64,000 bases of DNA from Rotaria sordida (taxonomy: Eukaryota > Rotifera > Eurotatoria > Philodinida > Philodinidae): assembly GCA_905250125.1 (NCBI GenBank), contig CAJNOL010000105.1, positions 8,848 to 72,847 of the forward strand, given 5' to 3'. A program made the position numbers and the translations under genes. The notes beneath the pieces are model-generated. The model saw nothing but the letters and a program-made list of their open reading frames with translations, was not told the origin of the DNA and ran no database searches. Shown piece after piece: positions 1-11,361 of this stretch. Position 1 is the first letter of the stretch; each line of letters starts with the position of its first letter.

Positions 1-1268
1 AAATCATAGACATAGCTCATTATGGAGTACAAGATGCACAAAATTCCGACTGAAAAGCGCTGTGGCACCTGGGAGGGTTCCCTTGTAAGTCTTACTTTAT
101 CGTAAACATAAATGGTACAAAAAAATATTTACATAAACAGACAACCGCTTGGCTTCTTTCAAATGGCAACTCAATTTGTCTTCAGATCGTTTAAAGCGTG
201 TTATGACTAATAAGTAAAATATATCTCCGTTCAAATGAGTCATATTTGAACCTCATTTTTCTTTTCGACATGTTACATAAACTTTTAAAAGGTTAACTCT
301 AGCGGTCACCAGAAATTTTAATCTGCTTTTATTTTACTATCGCTAAGAATATAACAGCAATTTATTTCGTTTTTTTGACATTTGTATATTCAAGTTTTAT
401 ATTGAGATGTACGTGGAAAGTCACGGTATTTTATGTTGTCCAGAGACAGAAATCTTATATTAGTCAAAGACAGATCGAATTAGTAGTTTCTCTATATAAA
501 AGAATGTGGATAATCATTGGTAATCATCGGTAATCAAAGTAAATCAAAGCAATCAAAACTTTAGCTTTCTTTCCCCCTGTAACAATTACTATTTCTTTTA
601 TTTCATAACTCAAGCGGTCATCCGATAGGCATTTCGACGCATAGATTTGAGGTTGTCGTGGGCATCAAAATTCAAAACAGAGTGCTCGGATTCTCACTTT
701 TCGATAGGTCGAGGGCTCAGCGATGGGTTAGTAAAACATGATGTTTTCAACCAGTCGAGCGATTTTAACCGAAGGAATTAAGATAAAAAGAATTTTTTTG
801 ATAGATGTCTCAGTCTCGAGTTGTCGAAATCTATCGAATAAATGCGAAGGAGAAGATTAGAACATAGATACTTACGATAAACAATTGTCGAACATCTAAA
901 CTAAATATGAACTATTTTTCTTCTATGATAATTATCTTTTTAATTCTTCAATAGATGGTACTTAGCGATGCCATTTTTCTGAAAATTTATTTTAAATTTA
1001 AATTTACGAGATTGAATTTTTTAAAATTTAAACACCCAATCTTAATGAATTTAAGTTGAATTAAAATTTTTCAGATTTTCCTTGGATCTGATAAATTTCT
1101 CTAAATGTAAATTCATCACCCCTAACAGTACATTGAATTTTAACATTTGCTAACAGTTTTCAAACATTAGTAAAAGAAATTTAATCGAAAAAAAAAACAT
1201 ATTTTTCACTGCCTAACTAACCAATTGGCTTTTTCGCAAGTTTCAGCTATCATATAAGGAATTTAATT

Positions 1269-1308
1269 GATAAATATGACATTTGATAAATATGACATTT
1301 GATAAATA
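1269..1308. repeat. 16-bp tandem repeat, 2.5 copies
   Basis: The unit GATAAATATGACATTT occurs at 1269-1284 and 1285-1300, and half a unit follows. The two full copies are identical. Confidence 0.85.
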
Positions 1309-1677
1309 ATTGAGTTTTGAGACAAAGTATAAAATCAAGATTTAAAATTTTTTTCAAAGACTCATAACAATATTCGTTAAGATTTTGTTTTCTGTAACAT
1401 CGCTTTTAGATTTTGTTCTTAATTGTGGTTTTTCATCATTTTATGTCAATTACTTTCTAGAAAATTATGAAATTAAGAACGAAATTCATGCAATAAAGAT
1501 CACTCTTCTAAGGTAGCCTAATGAAGGAGATATTTGCAAATCTCTTTTTAAAGAAATTTCACAGACTCAAAATTAACTTCACCACTTGAAACTACTTTTA
1601 TGCTCGGCTTATTGCTACTGGAGCGCTCGATACAGTTCTTCCGATATCTTTGTTTTGATTGATTACTCGAAATCCGA

Positions 1678-1972
1678 TGGCTGTCGATGGGCTCGAAATC
1701 AAAACAGAACGAACAAAAAAAAATATATTTCACATTTTCGAGCATTCGTTACACTCATCCTATGCTTTTTATTGTCTACTTGGGCTCGCCTCGTTTCAAG
1801 ACGAGGCGGGGGGGGGGGCGCGGTGTAACTCAACGAGTTGTCGATCTCTGATAGGAATATGATGCCTGCCGAGGAGCTCAAAATTGAACCAAAACGAACA
1901 AAAAATACGTATGTTAAATTTTCGACTCTTCGGCACCCCCATCATATGCTTTTCGAAGTCTGCTTAGGTTTG
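1678..1972. repeat. Degenerate ~110-bp direct repeat pair
   Basis: The stretch 1678-1790 and the stretch 1860-1972 share an ordered series of blocks: GATG(G/C)CTG(T/C)CGA, then GCTC(G)AAA, AAAACGAACAAAAAA, a TTTCGA block, CATCATATGCTTTT and GTCT(A/G)CTT(G/A)GG. The copies are diverged. A weaker echo of the same order is seen near 648-715. The origin is unknown; old element copies are one possibility. Confidence 0.5.
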
Positions 1973-2228
1973 TAGTTGAGACATTGCTCTGTTAACAAGA
2001 AAAAAATGATTGAATTGGAAGTCGACAACATAGTCTAATATCGTTTGACATTTTCACAATGGCTTTTCCATTGCATAATTTATTTTTTCAGAATCTGTGT
2101 TTATTGCATAACTTGTCCAAGGTGAATAAGTTATACTCTCAAAATTTGGTGACCATGTTTATCTTTTTCTTTTGATAATAACACAAGTACCTTTAATCTA
2201 ACCTTATTTATTATTGTATAAATCTTAC

Positions 2229-2322
2229 TTGTGTCAGATTGCGGTTGACAAATACCAAAAATCGATAAAAAGATCACATAAAATCTCAATTGGATAATCT
2301 TCATGTTCGATGAGTTATTCAA
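2229..2322 (-). other. Orphan signal-peptide exon resembling GPCR exon 1
   Basis: A 31-codon open stretch on the minus strand begins with Met (2322, or 2304 for the better signal peptide start) and encodes a hydrophobic leader with the core RFYVIFLSIFGI. It ends in codons ACA A followed by the consensus donor GTAAGA. The first exon of the adhesion GPCR at 9618-9387 has the related leader RFYVIYLLNFGI and ends in the same ACA A|GTAAG junction in the same phase. No following exon with GAIN, GPS or 7TM character is visible below 2229. It is either a duplicated relic exon or the start of a gene whose other exons I cannot see. Confidence 0.4.
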
Positions 2323-3657
2323 TAAAGATGAATATTGTTATATACTATCAAATGATTGAATTTGAAGATTGATTTCAATCGTCGGATTGACGTTAAAAAG
2401 CAGTGCAGACAACTTAATCACGATCAATGCAATACAAAAAGAATGTTGTTTTAATAATAATATTCACATAGCAACAATACTATGTAGTTTCATAATCGAA
2501 TAATCTGAAAATGAGCCGACGATGCAATGAATTTAGTCATTCCATCGTGACATGATATATCCCACGCTTAGCTTATTCAAATATATAAACTAAGCATGAC
2601 TTTGGTCTTTTTTTTGTTTTGTTTATTCTTCTAGAAATATTGACTGAAGCACACAAAAAGAAAAAATGTCTTTTGTTTTGTTAATTAAAAATGACCCGTC
2701 TCATGCGTTTCGTGAAAATGAGTAATGAAAGTAAAAAATCAGTCTTTCAGACAAATGAGCAAACACTACATCACTTTGCATTTGTCTGACGATATAAAAA
2801 GGATGTTGCAACTAAAAAAAATAACAGAAACTGAATCGATTTCATTTGTGTGCTTTTTTTATTCTCTTCAGAATTAAAGAGACGAGTAGGAGAAAAAAAA
2901 CCAAATTCATACGTTTTTTATTATTCTTTTTTCATTAAACATTCCGGCAATTGCACATATTTTTACCTTGTGAAAGAAAACTAAGCAAGTTTAAGAGATG
3001 CCGATGAATTTTTTTTCGAAATATTTCACATGGAAGTTATTTTATGTTTACTGCATACTTTCGAAGTTTTTCGTTCTTTGTATTTCATTTATTCAATTCA
3101 ATAAGTAAACTTCTATCATAATATCCATGTTTCTGATCTATTCTTCTCCATTTCTCTTTCGTTGTCATATTACAATATCTTTAATGAACAGTGAATTTAC
3201 AAAAGAAATCGAAATAAATGATGGCAAATAATAAATGTACATATCGACGTAAAATTTTAGTAAAAATAACTACTTGTATCGTCAACCTATTGGTTCTTTT
3301 GAGTATGAGACGGATAAGAAAAGAATATACCGTGCCTCTTTTTTGTGCTTGATAATTATGAATAAAACCTAAGTTATATCATTATAGTCATTGAAAAGAA
3401 CCATAAAAAGCCTACTTTTCAACCTTGAGATTTTGTAAATAGTTGTATTAAGTAAACCAAAACAAAATTTGTTTTTCTTAGTTTCTTTTTCTTTTTGGTC
3501 TTTAAATCAACATTAGAATACTTATACGTGAATTTCTTTCACCACATCCAATTCGAAAAAGTTATTCTTCATACATACGTACATAAATTCAAGCAAACGT
3601 ACATATTAGTTTTGCAACATCTATGAGATTTTTTTTCTACCGATTTGAAGTAAAAAT
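2323..3657. other. Intergenic
   Basis: AT-rich DNA between the orphan exon and the 3' end of the channel gene. No conserved open frame, tandem repeat or inverted repeat was noticed. Confidence 0.6.
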
Positions 3658-5504
3658 TTATTCAGATGTATAAAAAACAAAAATATACCAATAAACACAA
3701 TTGCAAAGAACAAATAAAACTGGAAATCCAATGCGTGCAAGACGATCAAGTTTATGTAATGGTGCTTTTTGTCTTAAAAAAAGTAAGCCTTGTGCAACAA
3801 CACCAACTGTTGCACGACGAGCATGTGATACTGAACGAACTTTTGGTACACGACTAGATCTTAACACATATAAATTCGATGAACGAGTTGCAATTGAAAT
3901 ATTTTGTTGTCTTGCTGATTCACATAAATCTTCACTAGTACGTGTATTAGTTAATGAATGACCATACTATTTAAAAAAAAATTGAATAAACATAAGTTAG
4001 AATTAAAAAAAGAATCTTTAATTATTATATGCATACTTCAAGATAACGATGCACAGCAGTATATTGAATTAATGAAGCAAGTAAAAATAAATAGCAAATA
4101 ATAAAAAAATAATCAATAGCAGTTAAATAAGGTACAGCTGGAATATGTGAACGAATATCAAGTGCAAGTGTTGTAAGACTAAGTATAGAAGTAATACCTA
4201 AATGAAAAATCCAATCAAATAAAATTTACAATATATAATCTAATCATTGACAAACCAATATAAACTCGATCGGCTGTTGCTTCACTATCAATCCAAAATG
4301 ATATCCACGATAAAATAACAAGTAATGCTGCTGGAATATAACCTTGTAATAAATAATAACCAACACTACGACGCATTCGAAGGTCAAGTTGAAGTACAGA
4401 GTGATTTCCTTTTAACAAAATGAAGAAAAAAAACATGTAGTTTTTTTTTGCTATATAAATACATACGATCATTCAATTGAATTTCTCTTTTTGAAATTTT
4501 ATAATTAAATAAATCAAATTGAGACAGTTTTAAACGTTCTAATTCTACACCATTGTGTTCATCAAGTTTCCAATCATAAATAACATCACGTGTTCCATAA
4601 GCATCTTTAATTAAAGAAATAAATCGAAAAAAGAAAAAGAAAAATTCTTTTTTGTTTTTTAATTTTAACTTACAACTTGATAAAATTAATGAACATGTTT
4701 GAACATCTAATGGAAATCTGTGTAAGAGCATTGAACAATAAGCTGTAATCGTTAATCTTATGAAAAAATACAATAATTTTATTTTCTTCTAAATAAAACT
4801 ATGACATAAATAAACATACCGACTTGAATATAGTAATCGACCATGTTCAAGAATACGTAAAAGATGATTAAGTGTTGGTGTTGTATGAAGAAAACCAGAA
4901 TGAGAATTCATAAAATATGTATCAGGTTTCCATATTGCACTAAGACAAAAAAAAATATTTTGAAATATTAGAAATAAACAAGAGAGAAAAAAAAGAAATT
5001 GAAATCAACCTAAGTAATTTTGTTGATACAGATACATTTGATATTTTATTAGGTAAAGTAAGACGTTCATCAGTCCAAATTTGACGAAAAAATAAATTCA
5101 TTTTAAATGACTATATATTTAAAAAAAAAGCGAAGAAAAAATTAAAAAACAAAAATCATATCTTACCATATCTAATTCGACAATAGGTCCTAGAATAAAT
5201 AATAAATAAAAATATTGATCAATAGACATGATCATATTTGACATACCTAAAGTAATAACCATCAAATAAACTTGAACATGAATTGGATCTCCTTAAAAAA
5301 GAATCGAAAAAATATAATCAAATATATTTCTTCAATAAATGAAATTCTACCAGTATGATTAGGTCTCAATTGTTTATTATATCCAAAAAGTACATTATTT
5401 AGAACACATGTTAAATTATTTGCTGTTGGCCAACATGTCTCATTTAATGATAATATAGGAATAAGTTGAGAAAAACCTATAGTCAAAATGAACAAATACC
5501 ACAT
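3658..5504 (-). CDS. Cys-loop ligand-gated ion channel subunit, GABA-receptor-like
   Basis: A pentameric plasma-membrane receptor subunit of the GABA-A/glycine family. Ten exons (5504-5351, 5291-5247, 5189-5167, 5110-5010, 4939-4820, 4756-4674, 4604-4467, 4408-4256, 4197-4037, 3966-3658) join in phase to 428 aa, close to the usual family length. Seen in order: a signal peptide; the extracellular pre-loop motifs FFRQIWTDERL and IWKPDTYF; the Cys-loop C155-x13-C169 containing FPLDVQTC; M1 at about 238-258; M2 starting with EATADRV (263-269) and continuing ITSILSLTT; M3; a short M3-M4 loop; and M4 near the C-terminus. There is no second extracellular Cys pair, so a glycine/GluCl-type subunit is less likely. 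The Asp in TADR, where most anion channels have Ala-Arg, is unusual. Ligand and ion selectivity are not settled by sequence. A CAG acceptor-like site lies five bases before the ATG. Confidence 0.93.
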
Positions 5505-6846
5505 GATTTCTGCAGTTGTATTCTTCTGTTTTTTAGTTTATTTAAGCTGAGTTTTTTTTTTGTTCGTTATTCATCGTTTGTTTCTATGCTATTTCTGGTG
5601 GAAAATTTAATCATTGTCATTCAATCATATTCGTTATTCAAATCATTGTTGAATATTGTCAGAGAATAATAAAAAAGTTCATTAAATTTATTTGATATTT
5701 AATTAGATTTGTCAATAGAAAGACAATCAATTTTGTATATTTATATAAAAAAAAATTTTTGAAATCTCATATCGAATAGGATTTTATTTCGAAAGAAAAA
5801 AATTAAGAGTTTTTTTTTTTCTTAATTACAACCTAATACGAAAACTATTTCGTGTTAAAGCTACCAAATAATCTCTTTTATTATTTGACGAAGACAAATT
5901 TTTAAATTGATCATAAGCATATAACCATAATCTTCTCTATGAATCCTATACCGTGTACACGATTTACTGTGGGTGTCGTTCAAACACACACCAGCAAGCG
6001 CACTACTCAGTTACTCTTGTCTCTTTTTCCAAAGAATCACCCGAGAGTAAATTGTGTAAACCATCCTATACATTGCATTCAGTTGAATATACACAAGTCT
6101 TAAAGAAATTAAATTTTTGAAAGAGTATGAGTCTTCTTGTCACTCACACTCTACAGATTTAAAAAGAAGATATGTATTCGATTTCTTGTCGTAGAAGAAT
6201 TATACATTGCCAAAAAGAAAAATTATAATATAAGAAAATTAAAATTGTTTCTGTTGATGATATTTTTTTAAAATTTATGGAATTAAATTCTTCTTTTCTA
6301 ATAAAATCTGATTATTCAACATTCGAATATGTGTTAATTGAAAATCTAAAAGAATGATATCACAATATAAATTTCAGAAGATGAATTATATATAAAATCT
6401 ATCCGTGAAAACAATTTAGAAGAAGCTACTTGCAGAAAATAAAAACTTCTACAATTTTTGTTTTAATAAATCAGATAAGCTGATGTCATACAATGATAGC
6501 AACTCAAAATTTTTAAGCAAAAGACTACAAATCGTCTAATTCAACGACTATATGTACATAATTGTTGATAAAAAATATGATCAAATAATACGAATCTTTT
6601 TAAAAAAGAGAATTTTATTAGATAAATTAATTTTGTTAGTACAAAAAAAACGATAGTTAAATTGAATTCTATTATAGAATAATATGGATCCTAAATTAAA
6701 GATATATCATTATTAAAATATAAGTACAACAAGTAATTGAATTTAATATATGTATAGAATAGAATCTTGTGAAGGCTTCAGTAAAATATGATGACTAGAT
6801 ACTTGTTTGTAAAAACAAAAACCACAATAAAATCGTAAAAATTTAT
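5505..6846. other. Intergenic, upstream of the channel gene
   Basis: Contains the presumed promoter of the minus-strand channel gene and the 3' flank of the GPCR. The only structure noticed is a ~52-bp block at 6001-6052 that recurs upstream of the GPCR (10464-10514). Confidence 0.55.
6001..6052 (-). promoter_or_regulatory. Shared upstream block, copy 1
   Basis: About 500 bp upstream of the channel start. On the plus strand it begins CACTACTCA and ends AGTAAAT, with pyrimidine-rich and AATCA(A/C)C(C/G) blocks in between. A similar block with the same order and spacing lies about 850 bp upstream of the GPCR start. Function is inferred only from the shared position. Confidence 0.35.
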
Positions 6847-9618
6847 TTAATTTGATATTTTATCAAAATCCTCATCGATGGGCAAATCCATTACTTCTCT
6901 CTTGCGTATAGATGGTTGTTCTTTGTCTAGATTATTATGTATGGCTTGAACATTATTTCTTTTGTGTTCTTCTTTCTTTTTCGATTTTTTATCTTTACTT
7001 GATGGAACATCAATTGTTTTTAAAAGTTCTATTGCAGCTGAAATGTGTCTTTGCTTATCCATTTGTTGTAATCGAATTAGTACATACAAAATTATTGACC
7101 AAACACCTTCGAATCCATTCATTATAATAAAAATCCATCCTAAAATATTTCCAGCTGTTGGACTTATAAATGATATAAATGGACCAAATAACCATCCAAC
7201 ACCTTGTGTTACACACGATGATAATAAAACAAGAACACTTCGTTTTAATCGTTCATTTATTTGCCCAGATATTGGAACATTACGTACATAAGTAGCATTA
7301 CGTACATAAGTAATTATACTTTTGGAAACAAGAATCATTGTTATAATATTAAGTAAAAGAAATATACAAATAGGTATTGTTAGAAAATAATAAATAACAT
7401 TTCGAGTAAACCAACAAAGTTTATATGGATATAATTGTGTAATATTATACGATGAATTGCTATTAAAACCAATTGCCAAAACAACACATAAAAGAGAAAT
7501 AATAAATGAGATTATAAGCATAATTAAAAGTTTTCGATGTGATGGTGGTGGAAAAAGACGAACAAAACGTAAATAATAAAAATATCCAACACTTGTTTTG
7601 ACGCAAAACATAAAAATTAATAAGAAGTAAACAATAAACATCAATATACTTGAACTAAAAAAACATTGAGTTTGATTTGAAGATGATGTTTGTGTATATA
7701 CAACCATAGAAAGTATAATAAAAAAAATAAAAAGTATGGTTGTACTTGCCGTTGAGATTAATGGAAGTAAATTAAGTGCTTGGATATCTATTGATGATTT
7801 TATAATACGCAGCCTAATTGCATGAATAATAATTGCTAGAAAACATAAAATAGATATAGATTGAAATATAAGTGAAGCAATATCTTGTGCATCAAGTTTC
7901 TGTGTACCAGTTTCTATTAATAATGCTTCTGGTAACCAAATAAGAGCAAAAGAAGTTAAATGATTACAAACACATTCATATCGATTATATTCGTTATTAT
8001 ACTGTGCATCACTACAACCAGATTCATTCCATTGGAAACTTTTTGTATCATAAAATGAACATAAGTATTTTCCAGATTCATTTCGTTTGTATTCATCTAA
8101 AGGATTAAAATATAATGAAATAATTATTGAAGTAAAATTAGAATTGTTTCGTCGTAGACTAGTGACAATAACAGATGATGCAAGTATTTTATTTGTTGAA
8201 TTATCAACATATTCATATCCAGTAGGTTTATCAATAATAAGCATATTAAAAGATATTACACCATTTAATGACTCTTGATTAACAATAGCTGCAGCTGATA
8301 AAAATGAATGCATTATATTTTCTTTATTTGTTGCATCAACAATTTTACCACCCATACCACGTTTAACTGAAGCACCCAAAACCATCATATTATCACCTTT
8401 CTTTGGTCGTTGAATCATAAGAAATGATGTATTTGAATTTACAGTTAAATTAACACCATCGAAATTATCAATGATCTTATTAATTGCATTCACTGATAAA
8501 ACATTCGTTTGATTTCGTATTATTGTTAAATTTGTAATTGAACTTATATATAATGAAAGAGCATTGGCTATACTAGTCGCATCATAAGATCGATTATTTA
8601 ATATACTGACTGCAATTGTCTACATAAAAAAAAACTCAATATAAGCAAACATATATATATACGTTTTATTTATCATACTAGTGCATCAGTTTTTGATATA
8701 CAGGTACCATTAAATAATTGAACAAAATTTTTCATATAACAACTATCAGGATTATATGATAAAGTAGTTGTTTGTACTGTAGTGACTTTAATAATAATAA
8801 TAGATAATCAATGAGAAACTAGAAGATATATATGAAATACCTAGTGTACTAAAACTTGTGATAATATATATCGGAGGTGTAGTTGATTCTGTCACCGTCA
8901 TTATCTGTGAAATTGAAGTTGTTGTTGGTGATAGTAACATATCTACAGTTAAAAAAATACAAACATATATAGACTGAAAATTTAATGGAAGATATATTTT
9001 GTATAATATTGTTATATGAATAGGATTCAATTAGTTAGAATATTTGATAAACTTTTAATATAAAATCAACATACGCTGAACCCTGGAAAATTAAAATGTA
9101 TACTTTGTGTTGTTTTGTAAATTTTTGACTAGCAACTCTAAGAGATTTTTGAAAAATCAACAAAAAGAAAAAAAAATACGTTTGCTAATTATATAAAATA
9201 CTTTCTTTTTTAAGAATTTTGATAACAAACCCAGAGAATTTTTATTATTATTTAAACAACTCGATATATGTGTATAAAAATAATTATCTTTTATTAATTA
9301 ACATTTTAAATACTTCATTACAATCAATTCAAGTTTGACATAATAATAAAAATAATAAATAGAAAAAATAAATAAATAATACTTACTTGTCGAAAATACT
9401 GATTCCTGATCGATTAACATTGGATTCGATAGATAATCACGTTTAACTCTATGCAATTTAATAAAATTTTCTGGTAATTTTTCATGTTTTATTTCATTTA
9501 ACATGTCCATATTATTGTCATCATCGTTGAAAATTTTAACATTATCATATGAATTCACAATTGTTAGATAAATACCAAAATTTAATAAATAAATAACGTA
9601 AAATCTAATAATCATCAT
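6847..9618 (-). CDS. Adhesion-family GPCR with GAIN/GPS and 7TM
   Basis: Four exons (9618-9387, 8942-8841, 8785-8679, 8619-6847) join in phase to 737 aa. Residues 1-23 are a signal peptide. A short Thr-rich stretch follows, then a GAIN-like region with several N-glycosylation sites. The GPS motif is clear: four Cys (C334, C349, C363, C365) and the cleavage triplet His367-Leu368-Thr369 in CNHLTSFALIW. Seven hydrophobic helices follow (about 390-650), with a TM6-type segment SSCVTQGVGWLFGP as in adhesion GPCRs. The C-terminal tail is Lys-rich and cytoplasmic. Family knowledge says cleavage at HL|T leaves a tethered agonist starting at the Thr. The ectodomain has no recognisable lectin, LRR, EGF or hormone-binding module, so the ligand cannot be guessed. 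A further 5' exon cannot be excluded, but the signal peptide supports this start. Confidence 0.9.
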
Positions 9619-11361
9619 TGTTGCCTTATTTAATAGATCATTTTCTGAAAAACTAAAACAGAATTACTTTTACAAAAAAAAATCATCTATTCATATAGAA
9701 AATAAAAAAAAAACTTTTTACAACTTCAAATTTGATGTAGATATAATATTTTTCTAATGCGAACATGAACGAAGTGATTTTACCTTTTCATCTGTACTAA
9801 AATGAAGAAAAAATAACAGATTTAACATTGAAAAGATCGATCACCAATAATATGATATTAACTTTTGATTTAGTAAAACGTGACTGTCGCGATTTTTATG
9901 TTTCGTTTATTGAAAAAAAAAGAAACATCGGGTACGATGAATAAAGAATAGCTTGTGTAATGAGTTCCTTCCTATGCCTTGATCAATGGAAAAATAATGT
10001 AAAAAAAAAACGAATCCATATTTTAATAGAAATGAGTAAATTATTAATATCATTATTTGACAATTTGTTGACAAATATGCGAACTAGCAATTGAAAAGGA
10101 AACGAAAGAGAAAATACAAGACAGAAAAAAAAATATAAATTAAACTCCTTTCATTGAATGTCATTGTATCTTTATTCTCTTATATCGAAGTTTCTATTCT
10201 ACCTCTTAGTTAATTATCAAACTTTTTCAATCTATGTATTAGAATATATCTATATGGTAAATTTCTCTTTTGTATAAATAGAATCATATATACGATTTAT
10301 TGTTCGTGGATTACATAAGAAATTTATTCCGATTAGTGTTTTTTTTTGTGTGAAGACTTACGTTTCGTTGATTATTTGGAAGAAGAAAAATAAGAAAACA
10401 AGTAGCGTGAATATTGGTCTTAGGTTTCGATTTAGGTACCGTTGAAGCGAAGACTCACACATACACTACTCATTTGCTCATTTCTTTTCCTCCAAATAAT
10501 CAACGGAAAGTAAATCTTTAGCAGTGGAAATTATATTCTTTCAAGAAAAAAAAAACAATCGAAATTAAAAAATAATAAACAGACAGTAAATTATATAAAG
10601 CAAATAGAATAACTGTTGTAAATTTGTATATAGAAAAGAAATTGATATAGATGAATGAAATAGGAATTGTAACCGTTATGAGATATCTAGAATTTTTGTA
10701 TTTATTTTATGCTGAATAAACGAGTTATATTCCATAATTACCTTTATGTTTCAGTAGTATATCAAAGAGTAAATTTTGATTGTATATTTACAAAGATTTG
10801 TCTCGTAACTATTTTATCCTATTTAATAGAGTAAAAATTGAATATTTCGTTCTGTTTGCTGCTTTGCTTTCTCTAAATCAACATTTTTGATTAACATATG
10901 TTATTTCAATCAGTCATATCTAAATATGTATTTTAATTCAATTGAATAGATTTTTTTCTTTTTATTAAATATTATTAGTAGCGCTAGAAATGCCTGATAT
11001 AAATGACAGACGATCGTAACAGAGTCTTATTATAGAAATTGAAAGCCTTTTATTTTCAAATTAGAAAGTATTTCATAGACTCTTTGTTGAAAGATTATTT
11101 TTACGAAGACCCAAATTCAATTGCATTCACAGTATATAACTCATTTAATTCTTGACCAGTACAAAGTTTATAACTAAAGTTATTTCATTATTAATGAGCA
11201 AAACTAACTAGATGATAATGATGTTTTCTATTAAAAATTTAGCAAATGTTATTAGATAATTTTTTAATATGATAAAAATTGCTTAATGAATAATGATTCA
11301 AACGAACCATAGATTCGACTATGTTCTAAGAGCGAACAAAAATTAAACCAATTAACACGAT
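9619..11361. other. Intergenic, upstream of the GPCR
   Basis: AT-rich; presumed promoter of the minus-strand GPCR. It holds the second copy of the shared upstream block (10464-10514). No gene seen. Confidence 0.55.
10464..10514 (-). promoter_or_regulatory. Shared upstream block, copy 2
   Basis: Counterpart of the block at 6001-6052: CACTACTCA, a pyrimidine-rich centre, TAATCAACG and AGTAAAT in the same order. It lies about 850 bp upstream of the GPCR start. Confidence 0.35.

Larger units (their letters stand above)
1..2228. other. Intergenic, no gene recognised
   Basis: No conserved protein or RNA gene is visible on either strand. The stretch holds a short 16-bp tandem repeat (1269-1308), a degenerate ~110-bp direct repeat (about 1678-1790 and 1860-1972) and a run of ten or more G near 1808-1818, which is striking in such AT-rich DNA. 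Short open frames at 1548-1881 cross these repeats on both strands and have no protein character. Confidence 0.6.
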
